Shown in pieces: positions 1-5,095 of a stretch of DNA of 5,095 nucleotides (within the stretch, counting starts at the first letter, position 1; each line of letters starts with the position of its first letter). Location: the NCBI GenBank assembly GCA_016288355.1, contig JAEEYY010000112.1, positions 1 to 5,095 on the forward strand. The letters run 5' to 3'. The notes under the pieces are model-generated. The model was given only the letters and a program-made list of their open reading frames with translations. It had not been told where the DNA came from and made no database searches. The position numbers were made by a program, and so were the translations under genes. Source of the stretch: Synergistes sp. Lineage in GTDB: Bacteria; Synergistota; Synergistia; Synergistales; Synergistaceae.

Positions 1-840
1 AAAGCACTTGAAGCGCTGCGCGCGGCGCCGGATGAAGAAACAGCGCATGAGGCCTCTGCCGAAGCGCAGCGCATACTGGCCGAACTGATGCCCTCCGTGC
101 CCATTTACAGCCGCCTTTCGGTAGCCGCGGTATCGAAGGAATGGAAGAACATATTTACGACAGACAGCATAACGGCCGACAATATGTGGACGCTGCTCGG
201 CGCGGAACCTGCCGACGGGAAGGACCGCCCGCTCAGGATGTTGCTTGCCGAAGAGCCGCGCAACCTAAATCCATTTACCGCCTCTTCCGCCTACTCATGG
301 CAGGTGCTGGGGCTGATATACGAATCGCTTCTTACGACGAACCCCTATACGCTGGAAAACTGCGACGCGATAGCGTCATCATGGGAGGTAAAGACGGCAG
401 GAGAAGGAAAAGAGCGCCACACCGAGCTGCTGTTCCGCATAAAAGAAGGGCTTACCTGGAGCGACGGTTCTCCGCTTTCAGCACGCGACTTAAAGGCCAC
501 CATCGATTTCCTGCGCCGCAATAAGATACCGCGCTTCTTCGACGCGGTAAAAAACATAAAAAAGACCGAAACGCCCGACGATCATACTCTGCGCATCGTA
601 ATGGACGGGGTCAGTTACTGGTATCTGGACAACGCCGCATCGCTTCCGGCCATCCCAGCCGCTGTAATAGAAAAGATAAAGGACTGGCAGCGCTGGGACC
701 CCCTTGCAGAAGACGGCAAAACGGGTCCGCACGGGCTTATCGGAAGCGGTCCTTTCATACTGAAAAGCTACCGTCCCGGAGAATATCTGATGTTTGAGAA
801 AAACCCGCATTACAGGCTGCTGGGGGGCGGCGGAAGATGA
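1..840 (+). CDS. ABC transporter substrate-binding protein, family 5, tandem-domain form (5' end missing)
   Basis: This is the extracytoplasmic ligand-binding component of a peptide/nickel-type importer, open from the first base with 279 residues visible. Visible residues 1-67 read like the end of a family-5 binding domain: an 'AQRILAELMPSVPIYSR' stretch near 22-38 and a closing 'NMWTLL' at 61-66. After a linker of about 10 residues the sequence restarts as the beginning of the same domain: 'LRMLLAEEPRNLNPFTASSA' at 78-97, 'GLIYESLLTTNPYTLE' at 104-119, the family signature 'IKEGLTWSDGSPLSARDLKAT' spread over 147-167, and 'GSGPFILKSYRPGEYLMFEKN' around 248-268. It stops at residue 279 with a GGGGR tail, about half a domain. 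The ATG at 88 is internal to the first domain, so the real start and any signal peptide lie upstream. The stop overlaps the permease start (ATGA). Family assignment is secure; the fused, truncated architecture is read from motif order, and the ligand is unknown. Confidence 0.88.
   Translation, partial: KALEALRAAPDEETAHEASAEAQRILAELMPSVPIYSRLSVAAVSKEWKNIFTTDSITADNMWTLLGAEPADGKDRPLRMLLAEEPRNLNPFTASSAYSWQVLGLIYESLLTTNPYTLENCDAIASSWEVKTAGEGKERHTELLFRIKEGLTWSDGSPLSARDLKATIDFLRRNKIPRFFDAVKNIKKTETPDDHTLRIVMDGVSYWYLDNAASLPAIPAAVIEKIKDWQRWDPLAEDGKTGPHGLIGSGPFILKSYRPGEYLMFEKNPHYRLLGGGGR
229..837 (+). other. Second, C-terminally truncated family-5 binding domain within the binding protein
   Basis: This is the second domain copy, visible residues 77-279. 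It has the start of lobe I, the family signature of the small subdomain, and the return to lobe I at 'GSGPF'. It lacks the large lobe II and the final return strands, which together make up roughly the second half of a usual domain of about 500 residues. No signal peptide precedes it, so it could only be exported as part of the fusion. Whether it folds, binds ligand or acts as an interaction module cannot be told from sequence alone. Confidence 0.7.
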
Positions 841-1811
841 ATTACAGATGGCTTGCAAAACGCTTTTTTTCATCGCTCTTTGTGCTTGCCGCGGTGATAG
901 CGCTGAATTTCGTGATATTCCGCATGATGCCGGGCGACGCGGTCAGCACGATAATAGACCCGTCCTTCTCGCCGGAGGCAAAGGAGAATCTGCGCTCGAT
1001 CTACGGCCTTGACCGCTCTCTGCCTGAGCAGTTCGTGATTTATGTAAAGCAGATGCTGACGTTCAGATTCGGGCTGTCATTCATCAGCAGAAAGCCGGTA
1101 TGGGATGAACTGCTCTCGCGGCTGCCGGTGACGCTTGCGCTTACGACCGCTTCCATGGCGCTCTCCGCTGTGTTCGGCATCTGGCTCGGCATAAAGGCCG
1201 CGCTTAACCGCGGGCGCCTTGCGGAGAAGATCGTTCTTGCGGCGAGCGCCGTGACCGCGTCCTTCCCCGGCTTTTTCGTACAGATCGTGCTGCTGATGCT
1301 CTTTGCGCGCGCGCTGCCGATATTCCCGCTGCGCGGCACCTTGTCCGTGCCGCCTCCCGAAGGGAGTGCCGCGCTCTTTTTTGACTATGTGAGACATATG
1401 GCCCTTCCGGTGCTTTCGCTCTCTCTTATAGGCTTCGGCGGATGGGCGCTTTATGTGCGCAATCTGATGGTGCGCGCTCTCGGCGAAGATTTCGTGCTGA
1501 TGGCCCGTGCCCGCGGACTGCCTCGCGGGCGCGTCGTATGGCACGCGTTCAGGACGATAATGCCGCCGATAATCACGATACTGCTGATGTCAGTGCCGGG
1601 GCTTGTTTCCGGCGCCGTCATCACCGAATCGGTATTCTCTCTTCACGGCATAGGAACGTTTCTGCTCGAAGCCGTATCCGGTCATGACTATCCGTCGGCA
1701 GGCGCGTCATTTTATCTGCTGGCGCTGATCACGGTCTTCTGCAACTTTGCCGCGGACGTGGCTTACGGCTTTGCCGACCCGAGGGTAAGGATAGAGGGGA
1801 AAAAAGAATGA
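837..1811 (+). CDS. ABC transporter permease, DppB/OppB/NikB type
   Basis: This is one of two inner-membrane channel subunits of the importer, 324 residues, the normal length for the B family. It begins with the typical 'LAKRFFSSLFVLAAVIALNF' first helix (about 6-29), followed by 'MMPGDA' (30-35) and the 'YGLDRSLPEQFVIYV' segment (55-70), both hallmarks of B permeases. Further hydrophobic helices lie near 97-120, 131-157, 187-205, 240-262 and 288-311, giving six in total. The cytoplasmic EAA loop that docks onto the ATPase is 'EDFVLMARARGLPRGRVVWH' and following residues (216-243). The ATG overlaps the binding-protein stop by 4 nt and is preceded by a G-rich stretch that can act as ribosome binding site, so translation is probably coupled. 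No defect is seen. A peptide, nickel or metallophore substrate cannot be separated from this subunit. Confidence 0.95.
   Translation: MNYRWLAKRFFSSLFVLAAVIALNFVIFRMMPGDAVSTIIDPSFSPEAKENLRSIYGLDRSLPEQFVIYVKQMLTFRFGLSFISRKPVWDELLSRLPVTLALTTASMALSAVFGIWLGIKAALNRGRLAEKIVLAASAVTASFPGFFVQIVLLMLFARALPIFPLRGTLSVPPPEGSAALFFDYVRHMALPVLSLSLIGFGGWALYVRNLMVRALGEDFVLMARARGLPRGRVVWHAFRTIMPPIITILLMSVPGLVSGAVITESVFSLHGIGTFLLEAVSGHDYPSAGASFYLLALITVFCNFAADVAYGFADPRVRIEGKKE
1482..1565 (+). other. EAA coupling loop of permease B
   Basis: Residues 216-243 of the B permease match the binding-protein-dependent transport EAA pattern, with the conserved Ala-Arg-Ala-x-Gly core at 'ARARG' (222-226) and the downstream 'AFRTIMPPI'. 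In this family the loop forms the coupling helix that fits into a groove of the ATPase. Confidence 0.8.
1794..1800 (+). promoter_or_regulatory. Ribosome binding site for permease C
   Basis: GAGGGGA ends 7 nt before the ATG at 1808 and 10 nt before a second in-frame ATG at 1811. It is the clearest Shine-Dalgarno sequence in the operon and supports a start at one of these two codons. It lies inside the last codons of the B permease. Confidence 0.75.
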
Positions 1812-2980
1812 TGCGTGATATACTGCTGCGCAAGAGCGTTATAGCCTTCATACTGATAGCCGCGGCAGGGATATTCGCCCCGCTGCTGGTCAAGGCCCCG
1901 CCGCAGGAGATAACCGGCGCCCCCTTTGCCAGGCCGCTTTGGTGGAAGAGCGGCACGCTGCCGGCCGCACGGACGATAGATATAAGACCGGGAAAGACGG
2001 AATTCGTATGGGATAAGGAACCTCCGGCGATCTTTTCTCTCCGCGGGCACATAACGGCGGAGGCTTCGGCTGACGTCAGGATAAAATGGATATCCCCCGA
2101 AAAGGAGTATCTGCTCAGCGAGCTCAGCGGCTCCGATGAATACTGGATCAACAGCGACGGGCGCGACCTGATCTTCAAACAGGCGATAGGTCTGCCTCCG
2201 GTAAGCAGGAGCGTGGATCATCTCTTCCCGTCGCACGGCAGCTACAGCATGCTTCTTGAGGGCGCTGACAGCGCCCGCCTTACTCTGTCCCTTGCGGGAG
2301 AAAGGCAGGGGCTGCTGGGCACGGACCAGCGCGGAAGAGACGTATTGGCGCTGTTTTTCTACGGCATCAGGACTTCGCTGATAGTGGGCATATCGGCAAC
2401 GATAGCGGCAAGCCTTATCGGCATGTCGCTCGGCCTTGCCGCCGGATACGCGGGAGGCATACTGGACTCGGCCGTGATGAGGACCGTCGATATACTGCTT
2501 TCCATCCCGACTCTGCCGATATTGATGGCGCTTGCCGGCATCTGGGGGAGAGGGCTGTGGCAGCTGGTTCTTATCCTTTCGCTCTTTTCGTGGATGGGAA
2601 CGGCGCGTTCTGTGCGGGCCCTTGTACTCACGCTGCGTGAAAGCGCGTGGGTGGAATCGCTGCGCGCTCTGGGTGCGCCGAGGAGCTATATCCTTTGGCG
2701 CCACCTTCTGCCGGAGACCGCGCCGATACTGCTTGCGAACATTGCGCTCGGCGTTCCCGGCGCGATACTTGCCGAAGCGGGACTTGCATTCCTCGGGCTG
2801 TCGGACCCGCATCTGATATCATGGGGAAGGATGCTGCACGAAGCGCACTCCTTCGGAGCCTTCACGCAGGGCGCATGGTGGCTGCTTCTTCCTCCGGGGC
2901 TGGGAATAGCGGCCGTCTGCCTGATATTCCTTGACATCGGAAAATTCCTCGAAGAGAAGATAGACCCGAGGCTCGGATAG
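1808..2980 (+). CDS. ABC transporter permease, DppC/OppC/NikC type, with large extracytoplasmic insert
   Basis: This is the second inner-membrane channel subunit, 390 residues, where C permeases are usually about 280-310. One helix at about 10-28 anchors the N-terminus. A hydrophilic stretch of about 140 residues follows, and then the conserved 'GTDQRGRDVLALFFYGIRTS' (171-190) that opens the C-family core. Core helices lie near 190-215, 226-245, 248-268, 304-330 and 355-376. The EAA loop is 'ESAWVESLRALGAPRSYILW' and following (278-308), and the usual ending 'DPRLG' is present. All the extra length sits between helix 1 and the GTD motif, outside the membrane by family topology. The start overlaps the B stop (ATGA); an adjacent ATG at 1811 is equally possible. 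The family is certain; the role of the insert is unknown. Confidence 0.94.
   Translation: MMRDILLRKSVIAFILIAAAGIFAPLLVKAPPQEITGAPFARPLWWKSGTLPAARTIDIRPGKTEFVWDKEPPAIFSLRGHITAEASADVRIKWISPEKEYLLSELSGSDEYWINSDGRDLIFKQAIGLPPVSRSVDHLFPSHGSYSMLLEGADSARLTLSLAGERQGLLGTDQRGRDVLALFFYGIRTSLIVGISATIAASLIGMSLGLAAGYAGGILDSAVMRTVDILLSIPTLPILMALAGIWGRGLWQLVLILSLFSWMGTARSVRALVLTLRESAWVESLRALGAPRSYILWRHLLPETAPILLANIALGVPGAILAEAGLAFLGLSDPHLISWGRMLHEAHSFGAFTQGAWWLLLPPGLGIAAVCLIFLDIGKFLEEKIDPRLG
1895..2311 (+). other. Extracytoplasmic insert domain of permease C
   Basis: Residues 30-168 contain no hydrophobic helix. They alternate short polar and aliphatic/aromatic stretches such as 'TIDIRPGKTEFVW' (56-68), 'AIFSLRGHITAEASADVRIKW' spanning 74-94, 'DLIFKQAI' (120-127) and 'HGSYSMLLEGADSARLTLSL' (143-162). 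This looks like a series of beta strands, perhaps a small beta-sandwich. In E. coli DppC only about 30 residues separate helix 1 from the GTD motif. The fold call is inference from pattern. Confidence 0.6.
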
Positions 2981-2983
2981 GCC

Positions 2984-3778
2984 ATGCTTGAGATAAAGAA
3001 TCTGAGCGTAACATATAATATTTCGTCCGCGACGCCGGCATATGCCGTAAAGGATGTTTCGTTCTCACTTGCCGAAAATTCCTTCTGTGCGCTGATAGGG
3101 GAATCCGGCAGCGGCAAGACCACTGTGATAATGGCGGTGCTGGGTCTGCTGCCCGGCGGCAGCAAAGCGACGGGCAGCATCCTCTACCGCGGCAGAGAGA
3201 TTCTGAATATCCCGGAAAAGGATATGCTTCTGCTGCGCCAGCGCAAAATATCGCTCATTCCGCAGGGTGCGATGAATTCCTTCACTCCTGTAATGACGAT
3301 AGGGAGGCAGATCCGCGAAGTGATAACGCTGCACACCGGCGCGGCATACGCTGAAGCACAGAAGATGACGGAAAGCCTTCTTGAAGACGCGGGGCTCTCC
3401 GCGGAAACAGCGCAGAGATACCCGCATGAGCTCTCAGGGGGGCAGAAGCAGCGCGCGGCAATAGCGGCGGCTCTTTCATGTTCGCCCGATATCCTGCTTG
3501 CGGACGAACCTACGACCGCGCTCGACGTAGTGACTCAGGCTGCGATAATAAGGCTGCTTGAACGTCTCAGGCGCGAAAAGAATCTGACCGTGCTGCTGAT
3601 CACTCACGATATGCCGCTGGCTGCCTCCGCCTGCGACGCTCTTTTCGTTATGAAGGACGGCAGGATAATAGAACGGGGAACGCCGCGCGCTCTTATCACC
3701 GCGCCGGAAAATGAGCATACCAGAGCTCTTGCCGCTGCGATGCTGGGAAATGAAAGATATGGCAGACAGCATTCTTGA
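2984..3778 (+). CDS. ABC transporter ATPase, DppD/OppD/NikD type (short form)
   Basis: This is a cytoplasmic ATP-hydrolysing subunit of the importer, 264 residues. All nucleotide-binding motifs are intact: Walker A 'GESGSGKTT' (39-47), Q-loop Gln94 in 'LIPQGAMNSF' (a form typical of the D subunit), signature 'LSGGQKQR' (150-157), Walker B 'ILLADEPT' (170-177) with catalytic Glu175, D-loop 'ALD' (179-181) and H-loop His208. The C-terminus stops soon after 'HTRALAAAML', so the extension of about 60 residues in classical OppD/DppD, which often carries four iron-sulphur-binding cysteines, is missing. The length is close to NikD/CntD. It starts 3 nt after the C permease stop with only a weak upstream Shine-Dalgarno (CGAGG about 12 nt away), so reinitiation is likely. 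It overlaps the next ATPase by 20 nt. It presumably pairs with that ATPase as a heterodimer. Confidence 0.94.
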   Translation: MLEIKNLSVTYNISSATPAYAVKDVSFSLAENSFCALIGESGSGKTTVIMAVLGLLPGGSKATGSILYRGREILNIPEKDMLLLRQRKISLIPQGAMNSFTPVMTIGRQIREVITLHTGAAYAEAQKMTESLLEDAGLSAETAQRYPHELSGGQKQRAAIAAALSCSPDILLADEPTTALDVVTQAAIIRLLERLRREKNLTVLLITHDMPLAASACDALFVMKDGRIIERGTPRALITAPENEHTRALAAAMLGNERYGRQHS

Positions 3779-4538
3779 GATAAAAGGCCTTTCTGTGGAA
3801 TTTTCTTCCCGGGGCAAAAAACGTGTCCGGGCGCTGGACGGGGTCGATCTTACCCTTCTGAGAGGAGAGACGCTCGCTGTAGTAGGCGAATCCGGCAGCG
3901 GCAAAAGCACGCTGCTGCGTGCCGCGACAGCGCTTATCCCTCCCTCCTCCGGCAAAGTGATTCTTTTCGGCAGCGACCTTTCGAAGACGGGTACGCCCGA
4001 GCTGAAATCGCTGCGGCGCCGCTGCGGTTATGTCCCGCAGGATCCCTACGGCGCTATCCCGCCTGCGCTTACCGCTGTTGATGCGGTCACCGAGCCATAT
4101 GTGATCGCCGGCGTAAAATGCTCAAAAGATGAGCGGCGTGAGCGCGCCGAAAAGATACTTTCAGATCTCGGGCTGAGCGGTGAAAGGATACTCAATTCAC
4201 GCGCCGTATCGCTCTCAGGGGGGCAGCGCCAGCGCGTTGAGATAGCGCGCGCGCTTATGCTCGCTCCCGAGCTCCTTCTCTGCGACGAACCGACTTCGAT
4301 GCAGGACGCCTCCACGCGCGGCGAGATAATCGAGGTGCTGGCGGAGCGCGTGAAAAGAGGCATGTCGATGCTCTTCGTTACGCACGACCTGCTGCTTGCG
4401 GCGCAGGCCTCGCAAAAGATAATAGTTCTTAAAGACGGGAAAGTATGCGAAAGAGGCAGCGCGGAGGAAATATTATCTTCGCCGAAGCATCCGTACACAA
4501 GAGCGCTTATAGACGCGCTGCCAAGGCTTGCCCTCTGA
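3759..4538 (+). CDS. ABC transporter ATPase, DppF/OppF/NikE type (short form)
   Basis: This is the second cytoplasmic ATPase of the importer, 259 residues from the chosen start. Motifs are Walker A 'GESGSGKST' (43-51), Q-loop Gln94 in 'YVPQDPYGAI', signature 'LSGGQRQR' (152-159), Walker B 'LLLCDEPT' (172-179) with catalytic Glu177, and H-loop His209. The D-loop reads 'SMQDAS' (180-185) where 'SALDVS' is commoner. It ends with 'HPYTRALIDALP', the family's usual boundary, without the long C-terminal extension. I chose the ATG at 3759 because the protein then starts 'MADSILEIKGLSVEF', the normal beginning of the fold, with GGGA 10 nt upstream. A longer reading from 3711 would add 16 residues lying wholly inside the preceding gene and unlike the family. 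The overlap with the D gene is 20 nt. It is the last gene of the operon and is followed by a hairpin terminator. Confidence 0.93.
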   Translation: MADSILEIKGLSVEFSSRGKKRVRALDGVDLTLLRGETLAVVGESGSGKSTLLRAATALIPPSSGKVILFGSDLSKTGTPELKSLRRRCGYVPQDPYGAIPPALTAVDAVTEPYVIAGVKCSKDERRERAEKILSDLGLSGERILNSRAVSLSGGQRQRVEIARALMLAPELLLCDEPTSMQDASTRGEIIEVLAERVKRGMSMLFVTHDLLLAAQASQKIIVLKDGKVCERGSAEEILSSPKHPYTRALIDALPRLAL

Positions 4539-4564
4539 GTATGCCGGGCGTGAAAATAAAAGCA

Positions 4565-4596
4565 GGCCGGCCCTTAAGCTGAAGGCCGGCCGTTTT
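4565..4596. terminator. Bidirectional rho-independent terminator between convergent genes
   Basis: Two GGCCGGCC arms (4565-4572 and 4584-4591) form an 8-bp all-GC stem with an 11-nt loop. On the plus strand the hairpin is followed by TTTT (4593-4596) and an A/T stretch, ending the transporter transcript 27 nt after its stop codon. On the minus strand the same stem is followed by TGCTTTTATTTT, so it can also end the ATPase-like gene that finishes at 4611. Each arm is itself palindromic, so the arms also form direct repeats. Confidence 0.88.
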
Positions 4597-4610
4597 ATAT
4601 CTTAAGAGCT

Positions 4611-5095
4611 TCAGTTCTCAGGCTCTCTGAGGGCCGCAAGCTCCTCCCTGATGCTGTCTCTCAGCCAGATGCCGACTTCGGCTGTTGTCAGCAGATCTCT
4701 GTCTCCGTCGAGCGCTTCCACGATCTCATCCGTATCCATCAGATATTCCCTGCCGTTTATTATATGGCGGTATTTCCAATGGACATGAGGCGAACCCATC
4801 ACCAGCGTCATTACGGTCGACGGCATGTCTCCCATCGGCGGCCGGTCGACGCTTGAATAGCCGAACGTAGCGGTAACCGTAGTGCCGACGCCTACTTCGG
4901 ATTCTATAGAGAGCCCCCCCCCGCACAGTTCAGCGGACTGCCTCAGGAAGGGAAGCCCCATGCCGACCCGTCTGGTCTTTCTTGTCGTCGTGAAGGGGTC
5001 TGTAACCTTTGCCACGAATTCCGGCGTCATGCCTCTGCCGTTGTCCTTCACGGAAAGCGACAGCAGATCATCTTTCTCGTCTTCATTTATCGTTA
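4611..5095 (-). CDS. GHKL-type ATP-binding protein, stand-alone, hydrogenase-associated family (5' end missing)
   Basis: The frame is open to the window edge, with 160 residues visible. It is the ATP-binding domain seen in histidine kinases: 'DNGRGM' (17-22), 'TDPFTTTR' (31-38), glycine box 'VGMGLPFLRQSAELCGGG' (43-60) and 'GVGTTVTATF' (68-77). After the fold comes about 80 residues of its own type, with 'SSVDRPPMGDMPSTVMTLVMG' around 80-100 and 'EYLMDTDEIVEAL' near 116-128. From memory, this ending and the short length match small ATPases encoded within [FeFe]-hydrogenase (HydABC/Hnd-like) operons of anaerobes, commonly annotated as ATP-binding protein or histidine kinase; the usual size is about 180 residues, so little is missing. 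No phospho-acceptor histidine domain is visible, though one upstream of the edge is not excluded. The GTG at 5051 falls just before the DNGRGM motif and cannot be the start. Its role is unproven; cytoplasmic kinase, regulator or assembly function are all possible. Confidence 0.82.
   Translation of the reverse strand, partial: TINEDEKDDLLSLSVKDNGRGMTPEFVAKVTDPFTTTRKTRRVGMGLPFLRQSAELCGGGLSIESEVGVGTTVTATFGYSSVDRPPMGDMPSTVMTLVMGSPHVHWKYRHIINGREYLMDTDEIVEALDGDRDLLTTAEVGIWLRDSIREELAALREPEN

Noticed and set aside
88..840. Binding protein starting at the ATG at 88
   Set aside because: The same frame is open from base 1, and the residues before 88 continue the typical end of a family-5 binding domain. 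No signal peptide or ribosome binding site fits a start at 88.
838..1012. A frameshift near the G-run that would let the second binding domain continue
   Set aside because: No frame after 840 shows binding-domain sequence. The permease starts with its full normal N-terminus, so the missing half is absent from this locus.
1763..2812. Long minus-strand open frame (349 codons) opposite permease C, and similar ones opposite the other genes
   Set aside because: The translation is rich in Arg, Gln and His with no recognisable domain, and it lies opposite clearly conserved permease sequence. It is an effect of GC-rich codon use.
3429..3443. Repeated CTCTCAGGGGGGCAG, also at 4211-4225
   Set aside because: It encodes the L-S-G-G-Q signature in the two paralogous ATPases, so it reflects shared protein motif and codon use and not a mobile or regulatory repeat. 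The GGGGGG run has no evidence of programmed slippage.
3711..3758. Longer N-terminus for the F ATPase from the ATG at 3711, or a start at 3750
   Set aside because: The extra residues lie inside the D gene and do not resemble the family. The ATG at 3750 has no spaced ribosome binding site, whereas 3759 gives the canonical N-terminus with GGGA 10 nt upstream.
4579..4614. CTGAAG (4579-4584) pairing with CTTCAG (4609-4614) as an anti-terminator
   Set aside because: Only 6 bp, far weaker than the 8-bp GC stem it would compete with, and the second part overlaps the stop codon of the convergent gene. Chance is sufficient.

Overview
The window is about 5.1 kb of GC-rich bacterial DNA. Plus-strand genes fill positions 1-4538. 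One partial gene lies on the minus strand at the right end. ATA is common for isoleucine despite the high GC content, genes are tightly packed, and the transporter is of the peptide/nickel type. Together with a hydrogenase-associated type of ATPase, this suits an anaerobic, amino-acid- or peptide-fermenting bacterium. Synergistota (Cloacibacillus/Synergistes-like) is my best guess, made from style and not from any database match; a Gram-positive anaerobe is the alternative.

Positions 1-4538 hold most of an ABC importer operon of the peptide/nickel (Dpp/Opp/Nik) family, in the order binding protein, permease B, permease C, ATPase D, ATPase F. The genes overlap by 4 nt (B on A), 4 nt (C on B) and about 20 nt (F on D), with a 3-nt gap between C and D. 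They are almost certainly one translationally coupled transcript. Its promoter and the start of the binding protein lie left of the window.

The parts would work as follows. The binding protein captures a ligand outside the membrane, the two six-helix permeases form the channel, and the two ATPases drive it from the cytoplasm. Two parts are unusual. The binding protein visibly contains the end of one family-5 binding domain fused to the first half of a second one, which stops abruptly at the permease start. The C permease carries an extracytoplasmic insert of about 140 residues between its first helix and the core domain, where about 30 is usual. Both ATPases are short, as in Nik/Cnt systems, and lack the long C-terminal extension of classical OppD/DppD. 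The substrate therefore cannot be fixed as peptide, nickel or metallophore.

Positions 4539-4610 form a short convergent intergenic region with a strong hairpin that has T-rich flanks on both strands, so it probably serves as a bidirectional terminator.

Positions 4611-5095 (minus strand) encode a GHKL ATP-binding protein, cut by the right edge. It resembles the small stand-alone ATPases found in [FeFe]-hydrogenase operons of anaerobes, so hydrogenase genes may lie just beyond the window. I saw no RNA genes, insertion sequences, CRISPR arrays or attachment sites.
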